A stretch of DNA of 25,000 nt from Neocallimastix lanati (nom. inval.). Lineage: Eukaryota; Neocallimastigomycota; Neocallimastigomycetes; Neocallimastigales; Neocallimastigaceae. The DNA lies in assembly GCA_016946835.1 (NCBI GenBank), contig JACVTC010000128.1, positions 382,501-407,500 on the forward strand, in the 5' to 3' direction. Every line of letters begins with the position of its first letter. Position 1 is the first letter of the stretch. Of this stretch, positions 1 through 10,169 are shown in pieces. The translations under genes and the position numbers were made by a program. The notes beneath the pieces were generated by a model that was given only the letters and a program-made list of their open reading frames with translations, had not been told where the DNA came from and ran no database searches.

Positions 1-184
1 ATAACTCTTGACTTGGAAAGATAAAAGGTACGGTTAATGTTACGGTTACTATTATTAGAGAAATTTGGAAAAAAAAAAAAAAAAAAAAAAAAAAAAAGCC
101 TAATACTTGGAATATTTTTTACCATCTCTATCCGCACTACGAGAATTAAGATGGATGGTCTTCCCTTTAAAAGGTAATACATCC
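1..184 (-). CDS. Partial unidentified gene, two exons, runs off the left edge
   Basis: Two exon-like blocks on the minus strand fit together. Exon A is 184-123: one base, then 20 codons beginning DVLPFKGKTIHLNS, then a lone G before a GTAAAA donor. Exon B is 48-1: it follows a TAG acceptor, its first two bases TA complete the split codon to GTA (Val), and it continues TVTLTVPFIFPSQEL to the window edge. The 74-bp intron (122-49) contains a 29-base T tract (minus strand). The phase match and the sharp contrast in composition with the surrounding homopolymers support a real gene. I do not recognise the protein. Upstream exons should lie between 185 and 993, but I could not place them; a TGA just before exon A and a phase-2 entry show exon A is not the first exon. 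The plus strand also reads short open stretches here, so the call is tentative. Confidence 0.45.
69..97. repeat. Poly-A tract (29 A)
   Basis: Homopolymer inside the proposed 74-bp intron of the left-edge minus-strand gene, where it reads as a T tract before the acceptor. Confidence 0.9.
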
Positions 185-237
185 CTTCAGAGATGTTTAT
201 TTATTTATTTATATAATTATTTGCTATATATTTTTCC

Positions 238-300
238 AAAAAATAAAAAATAAAAAATAAAAAATAAAAAATAAAAAATAAAAAATAAAAAATAAAAATA
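238..300. repeat. AAAAATA heptamer microsatellite
   Basis: About eight near-perfect tandem copies of a seven-base A-rich unit, visible by eye. Confidence 0.9.
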
Positions 301-401
301 AAATAATAAAAAAAAAATAAAATAAATAAATAAATATATATATAAATAACATTTTTAAATGAAACCATGATTACAAACATTACACACTCTCTTTTTATTT
401 A

Positions 402-403
<2 letters not shown>

Positions 404-448
<45 letters not shown>
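404..448. repeat. Poly-T tract (45 T)
   Basis: Uninterrupted homopolymer. Its exact length is likely to be unreliable in sequencing. Confidence 0.9.
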
Positions 449-450
<2 letters not shown>

Positions 451-575
451 TAATTATTTTACTTTATTTTTATTTTTTTTTTTTATACATATGTATAAAT
501 ATAAAATAAAAGTACTATATATTAAGAAAAAATAAAAATTTACATTAAAAGATCGTAACTTTGACAATTTTAATT

Positions 576-577
<2 letters not shown>

Positions 578-619
<42 letters not shown>
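578..619. repeat. Poly-T tract (42 T)
   Basis: Uninterrupted homopolymer between the GATA-factor gene and the left-edge gene. Confidence 0.9.
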
Positions 620-625
<6 letters not shown>

Positions 626-993
626 ATATTCTATATTATAAAAAATTAATGAACTAATATTAATGTGGTTTTTATGGTTTAAATGGATTTACAAAATGAT
701 TAATTAATAATTAAAAAAAAAAAAGTATATATATAATCATATTTCTTTTCTTAAAAATGAAAAGATAAACGTCAAACAATATAATAAATAATAATAATAA
801 TAATAAAAAATAATAATAAAAAAATAAAAAAATAAAATAATATTAAAAATCAAAATAATATTAACTTAAATAATTTCCATAAAAAAAAAAAAAAATAAAA
901 ATTAAAATAATAAATAATAAATTAAAAAAATTAATTTATTATATATATTATTTTAAAAAGTAATTAATAATTAATACGATAAAAAATAACTAC

Positions 994-2439
994 TTAATTT
1001 CTATTGCGTGTAGCCATTAAGTAGCCACGAAGAAATTCACAACGCTTTTCATAGTTATTTAATAAACGTTGAACATCTTCTCTATCCATGCATTCAACTT
1101 CACTTCTAAACTTCTTTTCTTCTTCTTCGGAATCAACTATAGCACCAGCGATATCTTCAACATTATTATTATCCATACTCTTTAAATAACAAGGATCATT
1201 CATTAAAGCACTTAAAGATGTATTGTTTAAAATATCTCTAGTTCTAGCTTCTAAATCGTTCATATTTAAAAGTTCACTATTGAATTCGTCGTTATTTTTT
1301 CTTTTTAATGATTGCTTTTGAGAATTTAAAAGGGCAACAGCATTTAAAATATTTGAATTATTCAATAATAAAGTAGAATTCATTATATCAGTATTGGCAT
1401 TTAATGTACTAAGAATTTGTGGATTAGTAGAAGCAACAGCTGCTAATAAAGATTGATTAGTAACATTGCTAGTTAATGGATTACTTGTAGCTATAAAGTT
1501 ATTATTGACAGCAACAGAATTTAATAAATCCATATTTCTAGTTAAGTTAATAGAATTTAATAATTCTGTATTATTTTTATCTAATAAATTTGATGAACTT
1601 GATGTTGTTAAATTTTTAGTAACATTAGTAGCTAATTGTGGACTTCCATTTTTGACCATTGGTTGAATTGAAATTTTAGCTCGAGTAGAGGATGATGAAG
1701 TACAATTATTTTTCTTTGCATTTTTAGGGGTCTTATGTTGTAAATTTAATGGTCTATGAGTTTTATATTGTTTATAATAAAGACCACAAGCATTACATAA
1801 GGAGTGTAATCTATCTGGGGTTCTTCTCCAAAGAGGAGTTGTATCTGTATGACAATTATAGCAAGTAATTTTACGACCTCCTTCCTTCTTTTTCTTTTCA
1901 ACCTTTGTAGAAACTTCTGGTACAATAATATCCTTAGAAAACATTTCATTTTCAAGTTTAACTCTCTTAGCAGGAGATTGTTCTGATTGTGTTTGAGAAT
2001 GAATTTTTTTACCATTAAATTTCTTATCTTTGTTTTGTTTACTCATTAATCCCATATAATTACTACCAAATACAAATGGATAGTTCATAAGATTAGTATT
2101 CTTATTTAAAGCATTATTTAAATCCTCCATTGGTGGAGTAGCAGGTGGACTGTTGACAACATTTTGATTTTCATTAGTTTCACTATTACCAAAGGCACTT
2201 TCAGAATCTGAAACTGGGGAAAGTGGAGCAAATTTATTTAAAACACCTTCTGAATTGACAGCTGCATCATTAAATGGTAAACAATTCTCTTTTTCATTAG
2301 AGGCATTGATGGCATTAGCTAAACTTTGTATATTCTTAATATACATTTCAAGTTCATTTCCACTTAAGTTATTTCCTTGTGGCATTAAAGTTGGCATACC
2401 AGCCATCATACTTAAAATTCTAGTTAAATCTTTCTCCAT
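994..2439 (-). CDS. GATA-type zinc-finger transcription factor
   Basis: Intronless 481-aa protein. The start is the first ATG (2439). The frame extends only three codons further, through TTG, before an in-frame TAA, so the upstream TTG is not the start in a eukaryote. One GATA finger spans residues 193-218 with Cys at 193, 196, 215 and 218 (CYNC, then CNAC), an 18-residue loop containing TPLWRRTPDR, and a basic tail ending KTHRP. GATA factors bind WGATAR sites in the nucleus and in fungi control nitrogen use, iron uptake, light response or development; which of these applies cannot be read here. A nuclear-localisation-like PAKRVKLE lies at about 156-163 and a KKKK cluster just before the finger. 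The N-terminus has SP/TP sites (LSPVSDSES, PPATPPMEDL). After the finger come long Asn/Leu/Ser-rich repeats (LLNS, ILNAV) and then an acidic, helical C-terminus (EEEEKK, MDREDVQRLLNNYEKR) likely to form a short coiled coil. Codons are A/T-ending, suggesting moderate expression. Confidence 0.93.
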   Translation of the reverse strand: MEKDLTRILSMMAGMPTLMPQGNNLSGNELEMYIKNIQSLANAINASNEKENCLPFNDAAVNSEGVLNKFAPLSPVSDSESAFGNSETNENQNVVNSPPATPPMEDLNNALNKNTNLMNYPFVFGSNYMGLMSKQNKDKKFNGKKIHSQTQSEQSPAKRVKLENEMFSKDIIVPEVSTKVEKKKKEGGRKITCYNCHTDTTPLWRRTPDRLHSLCNACGLYYKQYKTHRPLNLQHKTPKNAKKNNCTSSSSTRAKISIQPMVKNGSPQLATNVTKNLTTSSSSNLLDKNNTELLNSINLTRNMDLLNSVAVNNNFIATSNPLTSNVTNQSLLAAVASTNPQILSTLNANTDIMNSTLLLNNSNILNAVALLNSQKQSLKRKNNDEFNSELLNMNDLEARTRDILNNTSLSALMNDPCYLKSMDNNNVEDIAGAIVDSEEEEKKFRSEVECMDREDVQRLLNNYEKRCEFLRGYLMATRNRN

Positions 2440-2848
2440 CTTTATCAATTATCTTTAAAAATATTATATTAATCTACTTTTTATTTACTTATTATTATTA
2501 ATATTATTATAATTTTGTTTTTATGAAGTTAAATAAACTACGCTTTTATTTATTATAAATTTCTGTATTATTATTAATTATTTTTTTTTTGATTTATAAA
2601 ATTATTTATTATTATTATTCTTATTTTATTTAATTATTATTCTTTTAAATTGATTTATAATATTGTTTAATTAAATTTATTAAAGTTTAAAGTGAAATTA
2701 ATTATTACTATTTTTAAAAATATTTTTTTTTAATATTAATTAATGAATTTATAAAATATATATAAAGATTAATTATGTACTATATGAATTTATTCCTAAT
2801 TTAAATATAAATATTGAATATACTACTATGCTTTAATCCCGTATCTCT
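2440..2848. other. Presumed 5' leader and promoter of the GATA-factor gene
   Basis: A/T-rich DNA with AAT-type simple sequence and no coding signal. By position it is the leader/promoter of the minus-strand GATA gene; no specific promoter element can be defended. Confidence 0.5.
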
Positions 2849-3051
2849 TTAATCAACGTCATTACCAACGTGCTTACCGTTTTGGAAGAAGTAGTAACCC
2901 ATATTGTTTTATAAAATTATTAAAAAAAATTTACTAAAGTTTAATTAAAATTTATTTATATTATTAAATTAATTAAATAATTAAATATTTATATTTTATA
3001 AATTAATTAGAAATGCTTTCTTTTATTTAAGAGATATAATCAGGGATTAAA
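2832..3051. repeat. Imperfect inverted repeat around the micro-ORF
   Basis: The arm at 2832-2852 (TTTAATCCC, one base, TATCTCTTTAA) reappears inverted at 3026-3051 (TTTAAGAGATA, six bases, GGGATTAAA). The arms differ by a short insertion and are about 170 bp apart. They overlap the 3' end of the 17-codon ORF. This could be a small foldback element or an RNA stem. Confidence 0.5.
2849..2902 (-). CDS. 17-codon micro-ORF, possible uORF of the GATA gene
   Basis: ATG at 2902, stop TAA at 2851-2849, product MGYYFFQNGKHVGNDVD. It sits in an island of clearly higher GC in very AT-rich DNA, 409 bp upstream of the GATA-factor ATG on the same strand. Every codon (TAC, TTC, CAA, AAC, GGT, AAG, CAC, GTT) is of the type preferred in the PEPCK gene of this window, which is unlikely for random AT-rich sequence. 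It could be a uORF in the GATA mRNA leader, an independent microprotein, or the first exon of a spliced gene: AACG/GTAAGC inside it resembles a donor. No downstream exon that fits was found. The plus strand is also open here but uses codons such as CCG that are rare in this window. Confidence 0.35.
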   Translation of the reverse strand: MGYYFFQNGKHVGNDVD

Positions 3052-3276
3052 CAGTAACTCTATAGTACATTAATTAATTCACTTTTTTTTTTTTTTTCTA
3101 GCTAAAGCTTTCGCTTTATTTTCTTATTTCTATCGATTGCTTTTTTTTTTTCTTTTTTAAATGAAAAAAAAAAAAAAATTAAAATATATAATAATATCAC
3201 GCCTTTTTTTTTAACTTTTGAAAAAAAAGGTAAAAAAAGTTAACTAGTTAAATATAAATTTGCTTTCCTTTTTAAA

Positions 3277-3308
<32 letters not shown>

Positions 3309-4379
3309 GCTAAAATCGCTTTATCGATTTCAAAATCTCTTTATTTTCTAATCTATATAAAGATTAAACCTTCAATATTGAAAATAATAAATAAAAAAGA
3401 AAAAAGAAGAAAAAAGAAAAAAAAAATTTTTTATTACTAAATTTTATTATTTTTTAAATTTGTTTAGTTTAATATTAAAAAGAGTATAATTATTATTACT
3501 AAAAAAAAATAATAATAACAATAATAATAATAATAATAATAATCGATTATTTATGTTCTATAATAAAATAAATATAATAAATAAAACAGTATAATATAAT
3601 ATTTAATAAAGTTTCTTATATTATAATATATTATCATTTTTAATAAATTTTATACTTTCATTTATTGTAATTATTAATAAATTATATTTAGTATTCTCTG
3701 TATTATAATATTATATAATATAATATATGTTTTATAGAATTCCTATGTATTATAATAACTAACATAATGTAATTCTAATATATGATGTTTTTTTGACTTT
3801 TTTAATTTCTTGGGTTTTATTCTGTATAAATAAATAATATAATTATATTGAAAATTAATAACTTTCAAATTCATAATATATTATTAACACCTCCTTATTT
3901 ATGTTTAATATACAATAATAAATATTTTCAATTATAATAGTAAATATATTATTTATATTAAAATTTCACATATTCTAAATTTATTATTATAAAAATGTAT
4001 TTTATTTTATTTCATTTTATTTTATAAATTAATATATGTCATTTTTTTAAATAAAAAGATTTATATGATTAAAAGGTTAATATATTTTGATGATTGGCTA
4101 ATTGATACTAAAATATATTATAATATATTTGATGTATATTTAATGTATATTATTTATAAATATAATATATTTAAATAATATATTCTCTGTAATAAATTGG
4201 TTTAAAATAATAAAATAATAGTATAAGAAATGCTATTATTGTTTATAATTTTTAACCATTATTATTAATAATTATTGATGCCAAATTTTAAAAATACCAT
4301 CAAATGTTATTAGTATTACTAATTTCAAATTATTAATATTAATAAGTTAATAATAGTAATAATAGTATTTTAGTCTAAC
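2903..4379. other. Intergenic, no gene recognised
   Basis: AT-rich simple sequence. Two short partly similar islands (about 3099-3140 and 3309-3350) both contain GCTAAA followed by a TCG-containing stretch and a TTTATTTTC tail, and may be a diverged direct duplication. A small hairpin, TAATCT/AGATTA, sits near 3350-3367. Nothing coding could be supported. Confidence 0.6.
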
Positions 4380-4620
4380 TGTGGTATCTTTTCATTTTAT
4401 CATTAAATAATTAAAAAAAAAAAAAAGACAGTGAAACCTTTATTAGTTTAAATAAAGAGATTTTTTTAAAAAAAAAAAAAAAAAAAGATGGAGAAAAGCT
4501 TAAAATTTATCGGATAGAATCAATGTAAAGTATTTCATACAAATATGAATAATAAAATTTAAAAAAAAAAAAAAGTCATACTTTCTAATCAAGACAGTTG
4601 AATGGATGGTTTTCCTAAAT
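4380..4620. other. Weak exon-like islands between poly-A tracts
   Basis: On the plus strand one frame stays open from GAC at 4427 to TAA at 4526-4528 (DSETFISLNKE, a poly-Lys stretch from the A tract, then DGEKLKIYRIESM). A further GC-richer scrap lies at about 4585-4618. On the minus strand that scrap reads KTIHSTVLIRK before a GTATGA donor-like site, and its KTIH resembles exon A at the left edge. These might be decayed or small exons, but neither strand gives a consistent gene model. Confidence 0.25.
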
Positions 4621-4751
4621 CATATTAAAAAATTTTTTTTAAAAAATTTAATATTTTTATTTTTTTATTATTCTTTATTATTATTAAAATTATTTATTAT
4701 TTATTATTATTATTGGCATTTTTCATTTTTTTTTTATTATTTAAATTAAGT

Positions 4752-4887
<136 letters not shown>

Positions 4888-5003
4888 CCAATTTAATTAA
4901 TTATTACTAATTAGTTTGACTCTTCAAAAAGAGAAAAACAACAACAAAAAAAAAATAATTAAAAATAAGGAACAATCCACAAATAAAAATTAATACGATA
5001 TAA

Positions 5004-5042
5004 ATAATAATAATAATAATAATAATAATAGTAATAATAATA

Positions 5043-5081
<39 letters not shown>

Positions 5082-5130
5082 GTAATAATAATAGTAGTAA
5101 TAATAATGATAATAATAATAATAATAATAA
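5004..5130. repeat. Interrupted (TAA)n microsatellite
   Basis: Trinucleotide array with periodic AGT/GAT interruptions. Confidence 0.9.
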
Positions 5131-5866
5131 AATAGAAAATATGTATCAGGATATATCCATTTTATTTATATGTTATTAAATATACAAATGGATTAAGAGC
5201 TATAAAAAAAATGATGAATAGATTGTGGCATGGTTAAGCAGGAGGGTTAAGTATGGTGGTCATGTTAAATATTGTATTTTTTAATTTTAATTTTAATTTT
5301 TTTTTTTTTTAAAAAAAACAAAAAAAGAATAATAAAATTAATGGCGGAATTTCAATATTATCAAAATAAAGAAAGAAAAAATCAATATAAAATGTTTTTT
5401 TATTCTTGAATATATTTTTATAATAATAATAAAAAAAAAACCATTTAAAAGAAAAACAAAAGTGCTATTTTATCATATAAAATATAAATTTATATTTATA
5501 TAAGCATATAAGCTACTTATATTTATATTACTATTATTAACTTTTAAGATAACTATTAATTATTTATCATATATTAATTATTTATTTATTATTTATTATT
5601 TATTTATTTATTTATTATTTATTATTTATTATTTACTATTTAATAAATTATTATATATTATTAATATTAATATCTAATAGTATCATATTCATATAATTAA
5701 TGTATTATATCATTAATATTAATCTTTTATTTCATTATTTATTAATTTTTTTTTTTTTTAAAAAAAAAAAAGAATAAAATAGATAAAATAATAAGAGAAG
5801 AAACTTGATCATTCGTGTAATAATTAACAGAAAATTTTACTTATTTATTCTTTTATTTTAAATTTC

Positions 5867-5906
<40 letters not shown>

Positions 5907-6059
5907 TTTTTTCTACTTCTTTTTCATACGATGAAATAATAAATATCTATTATCGTTCTTTATGTTTATTATGATTATTATTAAAATTATAATCAATATT
6001 TGTTATTATTGTTATTATTGTTATTTAAATAATATATTTAGATTACTTTTCAATATTTT

Positions 6060-6107
6060 CCTCATATATATATAGTTATATATAAATATATATATAACTA
6101 TTTGAGG
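6060..6107. other. Hairpin downstream of the SANBR-like gene
   Basis: CCTCA (6060-6064) pairs with TGAGG (6103-6107). Inside it TAGTTATATATA pairs with TATATATAACTA, a 12-bp A/T stem separated from the outer pairs by a small internal loop. It lies about 170 bp beyond the stop of the minus-strand gene, so it could sit in the 3' UTR or termination zone; that role is inferred. Confidence 0.4.
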
Positions 6108-6275
6108 GAATGGTAAAATATAAAAAAATAACTTGTTTTTTTTAAAATACTTATTTATTTATTTATTTATTTTCTTATAACTTTATATATATATATTTTT
6201 TTAATTTCTTATATGTTTATTTTTTTTATATTTATTTATTCATTTAATTTCTTATGAAATTATTTGTGAATAAAA

Positions 6276-7976
6276 TTAATTTGGAGGGGATAATCCTTCC
6301 ATAATACTGTTCATTAGGAGTTTTTCTATCAAATTTAGTAATATTAAAAAAAATTTAATAATTATAATAATAATAATAAAATAATAAAAATATTAATTAA
6401 TGTACTAATAATCATTAATTAAATTTTAAAACACATGATTATCCAGATATTTATTTAAATTAAAAATATTATTAAATAAAAAAAAAAAAAATATAATTTT
6501 AGTACCTCTTTCTTTAATTAAATAGGTTTCAATTTTTTTCTTTTTCGACTTTTCTGTTTCGTTCTTATTTTGACGTCCATTTGTATTATTAGTACTATTA
6601 ATAGAAATATTACCATTTTGATTTGTCAACTTTTCATTTATTTGATTATTACTAATTAAATTCTTTTTTATTTATTTATTTATTTATTTTTTAAAAAAAA
6701 GATAAAAATATATATATATGTTAAATAGGTTATTAATAGTATTAATAGTGCCATTTATTAATAACAATATTATATATATTAAATTTAATTTTTATTTTTA
6801 TTTTTATTTTTATTTTTTTTTTTATTTTTTTTTTAATTTATTTATTTTTTTTTTTTTTACAAAAACATTAATAATATTTTTTATTGTGTATTGTTTTATT
6901 ATTTATTTTTAAATATAAATAATATCTTATTACTTACAATATCACTCCAAGTTCCAAAGTTTCTTAAATCAATTTCGGTTATATAATTATAGGAATAGTT
7001 ACAATTTTTTCCTTTAAAGCTTTCGTTAAGTTCATTACAAATTGATTTTGTTATAGCAAGCGTTGCTTTCCTACATACTTTTATTATCTTTTCATCATTT
7101 GGATTTTGAGGGATATGTGCTTTATATTGACATCCCTTTTAATTCGAAAAAAAAATTAAATAGTAATAATAATTAATAATAATTATAATTATAATAATAA
7201 TAATAATAATAATAATATAATAATAATAAAAATGATAATATTAGTGTTATATTAAATAATTTAATTTATATTTTCATATCACTTTTTTTTCAACTTTTAA
7301 ATAAAATAATTATAATATATTTTTAGAAATAAATTGCAATAATTACTTTAGATAGATAAAATGGATGAAATTTATAATTTTTTGTATTACAACATGAATT
7401 CCTGTTTTATGATATTATATATAAATTATGATATTAAAATTATTAATAAAATAACTTCAATTAAAATATTTGTATTTTTTTTTTTTTTTTCATTATATGA
7501 TTTTTTGGAATATTAAATATTATCCATAAAATTCATTAATTGTAAATATATATACATGGTATATTCTCCTTCAGAAGAAACTTTTTCTTTTGGATGATAT
7601 AAGCATGTAACTTGTTGTTCTGGATAAAATAAATTATTACAATTTCTACATTTAAAAGATTTAAATGAATTCCATATGCTATAATTATTATTAATTATTA
7701 TTATTTGTATTTGCATTATTATTATTAGTATGAATATTGTTAGTATTATTAATTATTAATATTCTTGTTATGATTATAAAGTTTTTATAATTATTTAATA
7801 ATAATATTATTATTATTTTTATTATTATTATTTTTATTATTATTTTATTATTACTATTGTTATATTAATTATAATAAATATATATTTTTTTATTATTTAT
7901 TATTATTTAAGATAAATTTTATATTTTTATTATTTATTTATTATTATTATTAGTTTTTATTATTTGTTATTATTTA

Positions 7977-8009
<33 letters not shown>

Positions 8010-8398
8010 TATAATTATTTATATAAATAATACATACTGCCAATAAATTTCTTTAGCAGAATATTGACTGTTTTCAATTAAATTGACGATATATTCTGTG
8101 GCATTAAAATTTTCTTCCGGTTTATGGGTCATGACAATATTTCCATGAAAATCGATATAAGACTTTGCAAAGGGACAAAAGACCTTATACTTTAAATTAT
8201 TGGCATAAAAACAGAAACAGTACTGACACCTACTGAAAGTAACGAATTTTTTCTCCAATAAAATTAAAAGTTGCTCCAATTTAAGTATATAGAACTGACT
8301 TTGGTATTAAAATAAATAGATAAATAGATAAATGAAAAAATTAATAAAAATAAAAATGAAAAATGAAAAAATTTATTAAAAATAAAATAATGTGAAAA

Positions 8399-8438
<40 letters not shown>

Positions 8439-8680
8439 CTATTATTATGTTGTTATCATGATATCATTAAATATTACTATTCATTTTTTATATATTATAA
8501 TATTTATTATATAATATTATATAATAATTCTATAATTTTATTTTTGCTTTTATTTTTTTATTTTACTCTTTTTTATCTACTGTTGATGTTATCTTACTCT
8601 CATTACTCTCATTACCTTATAATTTTATCCTTTTTATCATTAATACTATCCAACTCTATTTCCGTAAATGAATTTAATAA

Positions 8681-8721
<41 letters not shown>

Positions 8722-9099
8722 TTTATTATTATTATAAAATTTTAAACATTAAGTAAAGTTAATACATTATTTATATAATATTTTAAATATATTTATAGAT
8801 AAAAAAAATTTTTTTTTAAAAAAATTAATAATATTACTTTGTCAATAATTCATTATTAATACAGGTCATATCAAATGGAACTTGTAATTGATGATATAAA
8901 AAAAAGATGTATATTATTATGTATTATTATTATTCATATCATAAAATTATATATAAATTTAAATATATATATATATAATAAAAATAATATAAAAAAAAGT
9001 ATAGATAAAAATGTAAATATATATATAAAGTCATTCATTTTTTTAATTGTATTTAAGATACTGTTATTTAAAAATAATTGTCATCTACTAAATGTTAAA

Positions 9100-9147
<48 letters not shown>

Positions 9148-9333
9148 TCCTTTACATAAATTACCATTTAAAATATCATTAATATTATCATGGAAATATT
9201 TTATACATTCTTTTTCAAGTTTTTCCATCCTCAAAAAATTTGAACTAATTAATATACTAATGACTGTTCTTTTAGCTATATTTATATATATATACATATA
9301 TATTAATAAAAATATAAAATATAAAATAAAATA

Positions 9334-9372
<39 letters not shown>

Positions 9373-9429
9373 TGGTTCTTTAAATAATTTAATAATAAAA
9401 TTAATAAAATAGTTTTAAATAAATTTATA

Positions 9430-9463
<34 letters not shown>

Positions 9464-9734
9464 TTATTATTTTTATTATATATATATATATATATATATT
9501 TATGCTTTGTTTTATTTTACTTAGTGCAACGTTTTTCTTCATTAAATAGGATATTAACCATTCAAATACTTCAATATCACAGTGAACATCAATTTCAATT
9601 TTTGAGTTATTAAGGATAGTTCCATTATTAATTTTATTTAGTAAAAATGATTCAAAATATTTCATTTCACTAAAGATTAATTTTCTGTCACATGAAAAAT
9701 CTTTCTTTACTATTTTTGTATTTTTCAAGTTTTC

Positions 9735-9767
<33 letters not shown>

Positions 9768-9812
9768 AATTATTTGAAATAAATGATAGAATACATATTA
9801 TTACGATTAATC

Positions 9813-9855
<43 letters not shown>

Positions 9856-10135
9856 ACTTATTCCTATAAATATATATATATATATATTGTAACTTAAAAA
9901 AAAAAATAATTATAATCATTTAATCCATACCATTTCTGTTTTCGTCATAGACATGTATAATTAAAATATCTTTTTTTTTTAAAGTTTTTGAAAGTTTAAT
10001 ATTATCTATTGTGTTATTAAAATATATAAACAACATTTTATTTTTGGATTAAATGAATAATAATAATAATAATAATATATAAATACAGTAAAGTTAATAC
10101 AGATTTTTTTTTTTAAAAAAAAAAATAAAAATAGA

Positions 10136-10169
<34 letters not shown>

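Larger units (their letters stand above)
185..993. other. Intergenic, repeat-dominated
   Basis: No gene recognised. It holds an AAAAATA-type heptamer microsatellite (about 238-300), poly-T tracts at 404-448 (45 T) and 578-619 (42 T), and AAT-rich stretches (about 785-930). Short GC-richer scraps at about 361-395 and 541-570 could be small exons of the left-edge minus-strand gene, but no phase-consistent join to exon A was found. The 3' end of the GATA-factor gene begins at 994. Confidence 0.7.
4888..6275. other. Intergenic and 3' flank of the SANBR-like gene
   Basis: No gene supported. Contains an interrupted (TAA)n array (about 5004-5130), a short GC-richer patch at 5200-5275, a 22-codon ORF at 5341-5409 (plus; MAEFQYYQNKERKNQYKMF at its start) too short to call, TTTATTA-type repeats near 5580-5640, and a hairpin at 6060-6107. 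Confidence 0.6.

Noticed and set aside
5341-5409. 22-codon plus-strand ORF beginning ATGGCGGAA
   Set aside because: Peptide-like composition but too short, with no splice partner and no homology I recognise.
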